NCBI RefSeq assembly: GCF_001294465.1
Contig: NZ_LGAA01000018.1
Coordinates: forward strand, 479,436 to 543,435
DNA from: Moellerella wisconsensis ATCC 35017
GTDB lineage: Bacteria; Pseudomonadota; Gammaproteobacteria; Enterobacterales; Enterobacteriaceae
Length of the DNA: 64,000 bases
Direction of reading: 5' to 3'
Part shown: piece by piece, positions 53,120 through 61,535 of the stretch
Position numbering within the stretch: the stretch's first letter is position 1
Layout of the letters: each line of letters starts with the position of its first letter
Program-made: the position numbers and the translations under genes
The notes under the pieces: generated by a model
Seen by the model: the letters and a program-made list of their open reading frames with translations, nothing else
Told to the model about the DNA's origin: nothing
The model's database searches: none

Positions 53120-53749
53120 GTGAAATTACAAAATAAATTTATCATTGCTGTATTAACTACTGCAGCCGCAACTACTTTTGCTCATGCTGCGGGTAATCAA
53201 GGCCAAGGCTCAGGTAAAGTACAATTTCATGGATATATTATTGATGCTCCATGCTCAATTATTTCTCAAGATCCTATTAAAGTAGAATTTGGCCAAATTT
53301 CACGTAAAGTTTTACAAGCAAATAATAATACGGGTGAAAGCTCAATTCAGCCATTTGCAATTGAATTAGCTGATTGTACATTCGATGAAGCACGTAAAGA
53401 TGGAAATGATGCGGATATACCAGGTGAATATGTTGGTGATAAAGTTACTGTAACTTTTTCATATGGCGCAGCTATTAGTGGACAAGATACAAGTGGCAAT
53501 CCAGTGACATCGGATATGGTTGGTTTTGATGGCACGGGTAATATGGGTGCAGGAGTAGTTATTGTATCTAATAATACTGTCGTTAAAAATGGCGTCCCTT
53601 TACCGCCACAAAAACTCCAAACTGGACCAAATACATTAGGCTTTACTTCTTATGTAAAGGGTTTAGGTATCCCTGATACAAAAGATACACCATCAATTCA
53701 AACAGGGGAATTTTACGCAACAGCCAACTTTACTTTAAGTTATGAGTAA
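53120..53749 (+). CDS. Major fimbrial subunit (chaperone-usher pilin)
   Basis: A 209-residue pilin with a signal peptide cleaved near FAHA (about residue 23). Pilin features are VQFHGYIIDAPCSI, with the first Cys of the conserved disulfide, the second in LADCTF, and the C-terminal beta-strand pattern GEFYATANFTLSYE that donor-strand exchange requires. The start codon is GTG after TAGGA. Being first in the operon and followed by a hairpin suggests it is the main shaft subunit. DNA is A+T rich compared with the housekeeping genes. Confidence 0.88.
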   Translation: MKLQNKFIIAVLTTAAATTFAHAAGNQGQGSGKVQFHGYIIDAPCSIISQDPIKVEFGQISRKVLQANNNTGESSIQPFAIELADCTFDEARKDGNDADIPGEYVGDKVTVTFSYGAAISGQDTSGNPVTSDMVGFDGTGNMGAGVVIVSNNTVVKNGVPLPPQKLQTGPNTLGFTSYVKGLGIPDTKDTPSIQTGEFYATANFTLSYE

Positions 53750-53773
53750 TACATTATATAAGTAACTAAATAT

Positions 53774-53803
53774 AACAGGGTTAATCACACTATTAGCCCT
53801 GTT
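53774..53803 (+). terminator. Hairpin between pilin and usher genes
   Basis: A 12-bp stem AACAGGGTTAAT (53774-53785) with ATTAGCCCTGTT (53792-53803), including one G-T pair, followed by ATTTATAATAATAG. A partial terminator or processing hairpin here would give far more pilin than usher mRNA, a known pattern in fimbrial operons. Confidence 0.65.
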
Positions 53804-53865
53804 ATTTATAATAATAGTATTAAATATTACATTACAGCATTTATACTTAGATAGTAGGAAGGCTT

Positions 53866-56379
53866 ATGTTAGCCACAGCAGATAACACCGTTTATTGCAG
53901 ATATAAAAATTTAACTATAGCTGTGTGTTTTCTTATAGGTGTATTCTCTTTCAATAGTTACGGTAATAACGTTGAATTCAGTGTTAACATGCTGAATTTA
54001 GATGATAATGAAAATATCGATGTATCTCGATTTTCAAAATCAAATTATATCCAGCCAGGCAACTACAATATGGCTTGGCAAGTTAATCAATTAAACATAC
54101 CTGAACAAAACTTCTCTGTTTATCAAGATAAACAAAATACAGATAATACTATTCTTTGTATTCCAAAAAAGACTATTGAAACATTAACCTTAAATAAAAA
54201 AGCCATAAAAGAAATAAAATTATTTCACAATGGAGAATGTTTAGATCTAAATTCTCTACCAGGATCATCATACAAAATTGATTTTGGTACTCAAACTCTT
54301 TATATAACTATACCTAAAATGTACGTGGAATATTCAGAGGAAAATTGGGAACCCCCTTCTCGTTGGGATGAGGGTATTCCCGGTTTTTTACTCGATTATA
54401 ACGCGAACATTAGTTCTACCCATGATAATAGCCTAACCTCAGAAAATTTATCTCTTAATGCTAATGGTGTCGCTGGCGTCAATTTAGGCTCTTGGAGATT
54501 GAGAGGTAATTGGCAAATATCTAATAGATATGGAAAACATGCAAATACTAATAACTCAACTAAGCTCACGCAACTTTATGCTTATACAGCCTTAAAGAGC
54601 CTCCAATCACGCTTATTATTGGGGGAAAACTTCCTAGATTCTAATTTATTTTCTAGTTTTAGATTCATTGGGGGGGCAATGATGACAGATCAGAATATGA
54701 TCCCTCCTAATTTAAGAGACTATGCTCCTGAGGTATCAGGCGTTGCAAACTCTAATGCCCTAGTTATTGTTTCTCAAAATAATCGCGTTTTATACCAGAC
54801 TCAAGTTCCTCCGGGTCCATTTACGATTACTGATCTTCCAAGTTATGCTAATGGAGAGTTAGACGTTAGGGTTGAAGAGCAAAATGGCTCTGTTCAAGAA
54901 TATCAAGTAAACGCTACCTCTATTCCTTATTTGGCTAGGCCAGGTAGTTTTCGATATAAAATTTCAGCCGGTCGCCCCTCAAATGAAGATAGGCAAACGA
55001 TAGGATCTATGTTTGCATCAGGTGAATTTTCATGGGGAGTAAGTAATAACTGGTCATTATTTGCAGGTAGCTTAAATAATCATGACTACAATGCGTTCTC
55101 TATCGGATTAGGGCGTAACCTGTATAACTTTGGCTCAATTTCATTCGATATTACAAATAGTTATGCAAATATTAAACAACAAAACAATAATACTAATAAA
55201 GGCACAGCTTACAGGGTTAACTATATTAAATCATGGGCTGAAATTCAGTCTCAGCTTCGCATGTCCTTAGTAAAATATAGTAATAATAATTTTTACTCTA
55301 TGTCAGATTTTTTGTATTCTGATTTTTATAACACAGCCCAGAATAAGAAAAGTAAAGAACAATATACAGTATCCTTCAATAAACAATTTAGAGATCAAAG
55401 AATCTCAACTACATTAAACTATAACTATAAAACGTACTGGAATAATAATAAAAATGATTATCGCTATGACTTGATGCTAACCAAATATGTTGATTTCTTT
55501 AATTATAAAAATATTTCATTGAATTTTAGTGGTTATAAGGGTCGTAACATGAATTATGATGATAAAGGTTTTTTCTTTAGCGCATCTATTCCTTGGGGTG
55601 ACTCATCAAGTTTAAGTTATAATCTTGTGTCAGATGATAATTATGTTAGTCATACTGTAGGTCTCTATAATAGAGTTGATGATAAATTAAATTATCGTTT
55701 AAATGTTGGAAGTAACGATTCTAAAGCTAATGTAAATACATTTATAAATTATGATGCAAATAACGTAAAATTAAATTTAGCAGCGAGCTATACTCAATCT
55801 CAATATCAGTCAATCAGTTTAAACGCTCAAGGTGGTATGACATTAACTAACCAAGGCGGTGCTTTTCATCGTACGGGAATCGCTGGTAATACCCGTATTT
55901 TAGTTGATACTGATGGCGTTGCAAATATTCCAATTAAAGGGTATAGCATACCGTCATATTCAAACATATTTGGTAAAGCAGTATTGCCTGAAGTTAGAAA
56001 TTATTATAGAAATAAAATTTCAATAGATCTAAATAAATTGCCTGATGATGCTGATGCTATAGATACGGTTGATTTAGCGACAATGACAGAAGGTGCAATA
56101 GGATATCGTAAATTTCAAATACTATCTGGTCAAAAAATGATGACTGTCATTAGCTTAAAAGATGGATCTCATCCACCATTTGGTGTAGAGGTTTTTAATC
56201 ATAAAATGCATAATATTGGAATTGTCGGCGAAAATGGCTATACATATCTTGCAGGATTAGTCCCTGATGAATCAATTATCATTAAATCAAATGAAGAACA
56301 ATGTGAAATTAAGCTACCACATGAACTTCCATCTGCGGATAAAACATTATTCTTGATCTGTACTGAAAACGCACAGTAA
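53866..56379 (+). CDS. Fimbrial outer-membrane usher
   Basis: An 837-residue usher that recruits chaperone-subunit complexes and forms the secretion pore. A signal sequence (about 13-33) precedes the N-terminal domain (VEFSVNMLNL, NYNMAWQVNQ). The 24-strand barrel follows with the plug domain near 240-330 (FRFIGGAMMTDQNMIPPNLRDYAPEVSGVA, YQTQVPPGPFTITDLPS). The C-terminal domains have IGYRKFQILSGQKM, FGVEVFN, GIVGENGYTYLAGL and the paired cysteines near the end (EEQCEIKL, LICTENA). AGGAAGG precedes the ATG. It is of the PapC/MrpC type. Confidence 0.95.
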   Translation: MLATADNTVYCRYKNLTIAVCFLIGVFSFNSYGNNVEFSVNMLNLDDNENIDVSRFSKSNYIQPGNYNMAWQVNQLNIPEQNFSVYQDKQNTDNTILCIPKKTIETLTLNKKAIKEIKLFHNGECLDLNSLPGSSYKIDFGTQTLYITIPKMYVEYSEENWEPPSRWDEGIPGFLLDYNANISSTHDNSLTSENLSLNANGVAGVNLGSWRLRGNWQISNRYGKHANTNNSTKLTQLYAYTALKSLQSRLLLGENFLDSNLFSSFRFIGGAMMTDQNMIPPNLRDYAPEVSGVANSNALVIVSQNNRVLYQTQVPPGPFTITDLPSYANGELDVRVEEQNGSVQEYQVNATSIPYLARPGSFRYKISAGRPSNEDRQTIGSMFASGEFSWGVSNNWSLFAGSLNNHDYNAFSIGLGRNLYNFGSISFDITNSYANIKQQNNNTNKGTAYRVNYIKSWAEIQSQLRMSLVKYSNNNFYSMSDFLYSDFYNTAQNKKSKEQYTVSFNKQFRDQRISTTLNYNYKTYWNNNKNDYRYDLMLTKYVDFFNYKNISLNFSGYKGRNMNYDDKGFFFSASIPWGDSSSLSYNLVSDDNYVSHTVGLYNRVDDKLNYRLNVGSNDSKANVNTFINYDANNVKLNLAASYTQSQYQSISLNAQGGMTLTNQGGAFHRTGIAGNTRILVDTDGVANIPIKGYSIPSYSNIFGKAVLPEVRNYYRNKISIDLNKLPDDADAIDTVDLATMTEGAIGYRKFQILSGQKMMTVISLKDGSHPPFGVEVFNHKMHNIGIVGENGYTYLAGLVPDESIIIKSNEEQCEIKLPHELPSADKTLFLICTENAQ

Positions 56380-56404
56380 TAAATATAATTATTTTGAGGT
56401 TATT

Positions 56405-57157
56405 ATGTCTAAAGTAATAAAATTACTATCTATTAGTACAATATTATCTATTACCTTTACTGCTCAAGCAGCACTATCCCTCGATAGAACTCGAATTATT
56501 TTTAATGGAGATCAAAAATCTATAACATTAAATGTCTCTAATAATAGCAATTTATTGCCTTATTTAGCTCAAGCATGGATGGATAATATTGAGGGTAAAA
56601 AAGTACAAACTCCTTTTGCTATACTACCACCTATTCAACGGGTTGAAGTGGGTAAACCGACACAAATAAAAATTGAAGCATTACCTATTATTAACCAAGA
56701 GTTACCACAAGATAGAGAAAGTTTATACTATTTTAATTTTAGAGAAATACCACCAAAAAGTGAACAAGCAAATGTATTACAATTATCGATACAAACTAAA
56801 ATAAAACTTTTCTATCGTCCAAAAAATATTATTGTTTCTGGTACGGATATTAATAATAATCCGTGGCAACCTAAATTAACCCTAGTTAAAAATGGAACCA
56901 ATATTATTGCTAAAAATCCTACAGCCTACTATACAACTATTATTGGAATAGCTCCGGGTAAGGATAAAAAAACACTAACTAATTTTGAAGCTTTTATGGT
57001 TCCACCTTTTGGAGAAACTGCCGTAAATCTTAATTATTCGTCAATGGGATCATCCCCTGTTTTAACTTATATCGATGATTATGGTGGTAGAGTTAAAATG
57101 AGTTTTGCATGTAATACAACAAATTGTACATATATAAAAGATTCGTTAGTTAAATAA
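56405..57157 (+). CDS. Periplasmic fimbrial chaperone
   Basis: A 250-residue PapD-like chaperone. A signal peptide ends near AQA (about residue 22). Domain 1 has LSLDRTRIIFNGDQKSITLNVSN and the chaperone signature DRESLYYFNFREIPPK, where the conserved G1-strand hydrophobics follow (VLQLSIQTKIKLFYRP). Domain 2 contains NPTAYYTTI and a C-terminal Cys pair (FACNTTNCTYI). GAGG lies before the ATG, and the usher stop is 25 bases upstream. Confidence 0.94.
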   Translation: MSKVIKLLSISTILSITFTAQAALSLDRTRIIFNGDQKSITLNVSNNSNLLPYLAQAWMDNIEGKKVQTPFAILPPIQRVEVGKPTQIKIEALPIINQELPQDRESLYYFNFREIPPKSEQANVLQLSIQTKIKLFYRPKNIIVSGTDINNNPWQPKLTLVKNGTNIIAKNPTAYYTTIIGIAPGKDKKTLTNFEAFMVPPFGETAVNLNYSSMGSSPVLTYIDDYGGRVKMSFACNTTNCTYIKDSLVK

Positions 57158-57182
57158 TTAAAACTTAATAAAGGTAAATACA

Positions 57183-57731
57183 ATGAAAATAGCCCCTCAT
57201 CATATTTTTATGTTTTTAACCTTTCTATATATATCGGTATTATCAAATACTGCAATAGCAGAAAGCTTAGGTATCTTACAAACAAGAATTGAAGTAAAAG
57301 GCGTCCTTATTGGTAATACCTGTGATATCGAAAATAATGATATAAAAGTAGAGATGGGACGCTATACCAATAAAGATCTCCAATTTCATGACAGGATGCC
57401 TAGTGTACCCTTCGAAATTAAGATCAAAAATTGTGGTGTTGACTTTGAAAATGATGCAAAAATTACATTCACGGGTAATGAAAGTACAGATTTTGATTTA
57501 CAAGGATTTTTAGCCCTAGATGCTAGTAGCTCAGCCAGTGGATTTGCAATTGGTTTCGAAGATAATACTGGCCATTTTTTACCTCTGTATCAACAAAGTA
57601 AAGTTTATCCTTTAAAGGGAGATAATGGCGTCATGCAATTTAAAGCCTTTTTAAAAGCGGATAAAAAATTAAACAAAGTTGTTAGTGGTGAATTTTTTGC
57701 TACTGCAAATTTTTTAATCGAATATGAATAA
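57183..57731 (+). CDS. Minor fimbrial subunit
   Basis: A 182-residue pilin-domain protein with a signal peptide (cleavage near AIA, about residue 26). The two conserved cysteines are in IGNTCDIEN and IKNCGVDF, and the donor-strand C terminus is GEFFATANFLIEYE. Its place between chaperone and tip adhesin suggests an adaptor subunit. AAAGGT precedes the ATG. Confidence 0.85.
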   Translation: MKIAPHHIFMFLTFLYISVLSNTAIAESLGILQTRIEVKGVLIGNTCDIENNDIKVEMGRYTNKDLQFHDRMPSVPFEIKIKNCGVDFENDAKITFTGNESTDFDLQGFLALDASSSASGFAIGFEDNTGHFLPLYQQSKVYPLKGDNGVMQFKAFLKADKKLNKVVSGEFFATANFLIEYE

Positions 57732-57782
57732 ATTTAGTGTTTCAAATATTAAATATAACTGTGGCTCATAGGCTATAATACT

Positions 57783-58685
57783 ATGCTAAAAAAATTATTA
57801 TTATTATCATTCTGTCTTTTCACTGGATATATCAGTATACAACCTCTTACTGCACTTGCTGATAATGACTGGTATGTCAGTATCCCTGAGTCTATAGTTG
57901 ATATGAATGCCCCTTGGAATGAACGCTTCCAATATACTTCCGTGGTTTATTTAACTGACCAAGGGTTAAAATCAAAAATACCGCTCCCATTTGATTGTTC
58001 AGTTAAGTGTTGGGTCGCTGTTAATACCCAAAATGCAAACAATCCTAGTCAACCTCGTTATGTTGATCCTGGGCAGCCCAATGTTATGTTTAAAGGGAAA
58101 ACCACTGGCGATGCACTTTCAGCTTTATATAATAATATCGGCTCGATGATTTATACCTCTCAAGGCACCGCACCAGATAGAAGAGGAGAAGGTATTGAAT
58201 GGTGTGGTGCAGTCGCTATATCACCGTCCGGATCTGGCTCTTCATATGTTTTGCTACCCGGAGGTGAGTGTGGCCGTCTTCCTCCTGCCTCACTATCCTG
58301 TGTGCTATTAACGCCAGATGTTTTACTCGATTATGGCGAATTTCATAAAAGTGATCTCTTAGATAATTCTCTTGATAAACGAAAAGATGGAACATTTAAA
58401 ATAAAATGTGACAGAGATGCTACTGTTCTATTATCTCTTATTAGCCAAGATGAAGAAAATAGTACAAATAGAGGAACAAGGATTGTTTTTGATGATAATT
58501 ATGATTTAGTCAGTTATTTGACCATTAATGATAAAGCAGCTTTAACGCCAACTCCCTTTGAAGTAACAGGTGGAGATAATGGTACCGAATTTAAAGTCAC
58601 TTCAGAATTAGCTTTAGAGGGTGATCAGAAAGTTGTCTTAGGACCATTTTCTTCCTATGCTTACATTGTTTTATCTTATCAATAA
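57783..58685 (+). CDS. Two-domain fimbrial tip adhesin, MrpH-like
   Basis: A 300-residue protein with a signal peptide (cleavage near ALA, about residue 26). The N-terminal lectin-type domain has Cys pairs in FDCSVKCWVAV and IEWCGAVAI. The linker LLPGGECGRLPPASLSC resembles that of Proteus MrpH, and the C-terminal pilin domain runs from about residue 180 (DVLLDYGEFHKSDLL, FKIKCDRDATVLLS) to YAYIVLSYQ. The MrpH zinc-ligand histidines (as I recall, His-x-His after the second Cys and one later His) have no counterpart here; VNTQNAN stands in that place. It is the last gene of the fimbrial operon. Confidence 0.75.
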   Translation: MLKKLLLLSFCLFTGYISIQPLTALADNDWYVSIPESIVDMNAPWNERFQYTSVVYLTDQGLKSKIPLPFDCSVKCWVAVNTQNANNPSQPRYVDPGQPNVMFKGKTTGDALSALYNNIGSMIYTSQGTAPDRRGEGIEWCGAVAISPSGSGSSYVLLPGGECGRLPPASLSCVLLTPDVLLDYGEFHKSDLLDNSLDKRKDGTFKIKCDRDATVLLSLISQDEENSTNRGTRIVFDDNYDLVSYLTINDKAALTPTPFEVTGGDNGTEFKVTSELALEGDQKVVLGPFSSYAYIVLSYQ

Positions 58686-58704
58686 TTATTCTATTATACT
58701 TCAC

Positions 58705-58741
58705 TGTAATATAGCGATATTCACAATATTGCTATATTACA
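58705..58741 (+). terminator. Long hairpin after the fimbrial operon
   Basis: A 17-bp stem, 58705-58721 with 58725-58741, with a CAC loop and one G-T pair. It is A+T rich and has no T run, so termination is plausible but not certain. Confidence 0.5.
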
Positions 58742-59253
58742 TTCCATCATGAGAACAGCTTGCCAGTCTCTTTAAATAAGATAGCTATAATTAAATTTAC
58801 TGCCTAACAACGTGCAAAGATTAATAAAAATAACCCCTTTTACTAAGACTTAATTGAGTTTAAAAACTGAGACATCAAACATACAATATGCCAATAATAT
58901 CAAACTGGACGATGAAGGCTTCGAAAAAAAAATAGCGATACTGTAGGAAGTCGATATTTTTTATATTTACACATTGATTATATTTATAATAAATAACTGA
59001 ACTTATTCATTTGAAGAACTACAATATAATCTATATTCATACTATATTAACTTATATCTAATTTCCCCAATGAGGTTATTCTCAAAATAAACAACTAATG
59101 TGCCATTATCTTGTATTTATTTACCAAGAGTAAACACATATAGTCGTTTGTTGTTCGTGTTACCTGCTATCCGCTATTGCCTGGTAATTCAAACTATAAA
59201 AAATCATCTGTGCGTTGCTGTCTGATAATTATTTTAATTTCTAAGGATAATCA
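58742..59253. other. Intergenic region after the fimbrial operon
   Basis: A+T-rich, with no ORF or motif I can support. It ends at the ribosome-binding site (AAGGATAATCA) of the decayed methyltransferase gene. Confidence 0.4.
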
Positions 59254-59745
59254 ATGACGATGCCCTCTTTTTCTTCCGGTAATATCTACCGTCATAACCA
59301 GACTGCCTCGGATCGCCTTGCTCGTGAAAATTGTGACTGATCGCGCCCTGTTTCTACTGACGTTATTCAGGCTGCCCGTAAGGTCAGTTGGGAAGTCCGC
59401 TTAACCCCAGCTAAACTGCCTGCGAGATAGCTACCTGATGTACGCGGTTTGCGTATTCTATGTCTTGCCGCTTCAGGAGGATAACAAGCCCCCGTATTGG
59501 CTGCTGCTGGCGCAGAAGTAGTTATTCTAGATGCTTCATCGGAACAATTGGCGTGAGATTAAAAGGAAACAACTTAGCCATGAAGCTCTGGTTTTTAGTC
59601 ATACATGGCAGATCAAATTAATGGGCAACTAACCGCTAGTTTTATGCTGACAGGTTTTGATGAGGCATTTCAACCCAATCCACGTTTTATGATAGATAAT
59701 TATATGCCAACATTTATCGCAACATGTGCAATTAAATCTGTTTAG
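59254..59745 (+). pseudogene. Decayed class I SAM-dependent methyltransferase
   Basis: From the ATG at 59254 the frame reads FSSGNIYRHNQTASDRLA, then after a stop VSTDVIQAARKVSWEVRLTP, then LPDVRGLRILCLAASGG (the SAM loop), stop, and APVLAAAGAEVVILDASSEQL. The stops replace what would be Trp and Gln codons. A second piece in another frame, DQINGQLTASFMLTGFDEAF and PRFMIDNYMPTFIAT, is the expected C terminus and ends at 59745. The central part is missing. The reading is therefore a small methyltransferase gene with several nonsense changes, a deletion and a frameshift. A good ribosome-binding site remains. Confidence 0.8.
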
Positions 59746-60150
59746 CCTCTAGATCAAACATAGTCTAGTATAAGTACAGTGTGGTATAAATACAGCCTTT
59801 GGGATTCACATAGGAATTCAGTACAAAATTATCTATTTTCTCCTCTTGATTAAGTTTTATAATTACCGTATCAAAGAAAATACATTCTTCAGATTGTAAA
59901 TATCCATAGTACATAGATATATTTATTTTAAAGCTAAATTACAATATCTTCTATTTCCTCAAGAAGCTTATATTATTTATTAGTAATTTTTATATAAATT
60001 ATAGTATTTTTCATATTGATGATTTAAACGCCAAAATATAAATTTTTTGTCTCACATATATTATTTTGTCAATTGATAATAATAAATCTAGACCGATAAT
60101 ATCAGCCTAGATTTATTATTGACAGTTTTTCACCCCTAGGATAATTAAAA
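59746..60150. other. Spacer between methyltransferase remnant and rafB
   Basis: Non-coding and A+T rich. A 14-bp inverted repeat, AATAATAAATCTAG (60078-60091) and CTAGATTTATTATT (60107-60120), lies 31 bases beyond the rafB stop and may form its 3' end hairpin, although no T run follows on the minus strand. Confidence 0.45.
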
Positions 60151-61443
60151 CTAATTTTTCACAGGGAGATACTTATCATTCACTAATTTATCGGTTTTAG
60201 GCTTGTCATTGGTTAAAGTCGCAATAGAAATAACCGTTACAGTTAAGGCTATCAGGCCCAAGACTAAATATGTACCGTGAAAACCTATTTTATCGTACAT
60301 ATTACCGGCAAAAGTCGACAGAAATATAGCCGAGAACTGTTTTGCAAATTGAAAACCAATTAAATAGATCGTAGCAGATAAACGAGTATCAAATACTGAT
60401 GTAATATATTTAAATGTTCCAACTAATAAAAAAGGGACTTCTAAGGCATGTAGCATTTTTAACGCAATAACTTCAACCGCATTGGTTGCAAATGCAGAGC
60501 CAATAATCCGAATCGACATAATAGAACCCGCGATAATTAGGGTTCTTTTAGCTCCTATGCGATTGATAATCCACGGAGAACAAAACATAATAATCGCATT
60601 AGCCGCTTCTCCTGCGGTAGTTGCAAATCCAAAAACCTCAGTTCCCCGCTGTGGATTTACAAAGAAACCTTTAAAGAAAGTTGCGAATTGTTGGTCAAAG
60701 ACATCGTATACACAAGCCACGCCTACCACATAGAGAATAAACATCCACATTTTGGGCATTTTAAATAACTTGGCGACCATTTTAAGGTTAAACTGGGCAC
60801 TATTAGCGCCTAGGGCATTCATCACTTGGAGTGTTTTATTTTGCTCCGGATGTGCCAGTAATAAAAGGACTAATAATAAAATTCCGGCCGCTGAGCCCAT
60901 CCAAAATACAATATTAGGATTATTATAAAATAATAATCCCGCAGTAGAGGCACAAATTCCCCAACCAATGCAGCCGAACATTCTGGCTTTGCCGTATTCA
61001 AAATGAGTATTACGGCTAACACGTTCAATATAGGCTTCAATAGCACCTGCCCCACCGGAAAAAACAAAGCCTAAATATAATCCGCCGACCAAAGCACCTA
61101 AAAATATATTAGTTTTTAGTAATGGAGCGAAGATATAAATAAAGAAAGGTGCAAAAAAAACTAAAGCAATAGATATAATCCAAACTAGATTCTTTTTTAA
61201 ACCTAATTTGTCAGAGATCATACCTAATATAGGTTGGAAAACGATAGCAAAAAAGGAAAGTGATGAGAAGACAATACCTGTTTCCAATTTATTTAAGCCA
61301 ATAACTTCAGAGAGCCAAATAGGTAAAAAAGGAAAACAAGTGGCCATAATAAAGAAATACAGAAAAAAATAACTACCAAAAATCCAAAAGTTTTTATTAT
61401 GTATATAATTACACTCAGGAAGTGATTGATTTTGATTATTCAC
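60151..61443 (-). CDS. rafB: Oligosaccharide:H+ symporter, LacY/RafB family
   Basis: A 430-residue, 12-helix symporter close to LacY/RafB. All six LacY residues needed for coupling and sugar binding have counterparts: Glu in YIERVSR (Glu126), Arg in KARMFGC (Arg144), Glu in TTAGEAANA (Glu269), Arg in SIRIIGS (Arg302), and His and Glu in LHALEVPFLLVG (His322, Glu325). Position 142 is Lys instead of Arg. It lies 92 bases after the alpha-galactosidase gene on the same strand, so the likely substrates are raffinose or melibiose. The start is GTG with GAGG 7 bases upstream. Confidence 0.9.
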   Translation of the reverse strand: MNNQNQSLPECNYIHNKNFWIFGSYFFLYFFIMATCFPFLPIWLSEVIGLNKLETGIVFSSLSFFAIVFQPILGMISDKLGLKKNLVWIISIALVFFAPFFIYIFAPLLKTNIFLGALVGGLYLGFVFSGGAGAIEAYIERVSRNTHFEYGKARMFGCIGWGICASTAGLLFYNNPNIVFWMGSAAGILLLVLLLLAHPEQNKTLQVMNALGANSAQFNLKMVAKLFKMPKMWMFILYVVGVACVYDVFDQQFATFFKGFFVNPQRGTEVFGFATTAGEAANAIIMFCSPWIINRIGAKRTLIIAGSIMSIRIIGSAFATNAVEVIALKMLHALEVPFLLVGTFKYITSVFDTRLSATIYLIGFQFAKQFSAIFLSTFAGNMYDKIGFHGTYLVLGLIALTVTVISIATLTNDKPKTDKLVNDKYLPVKN

Positions 61444-61535
61444 TTTGATACCTCACTATATCAGCACTCTATGATCACAGTGCAAGACACCATCCTATAA
61501 GGAGATACATTCAACAGTGTTTCTCCACACTATAT

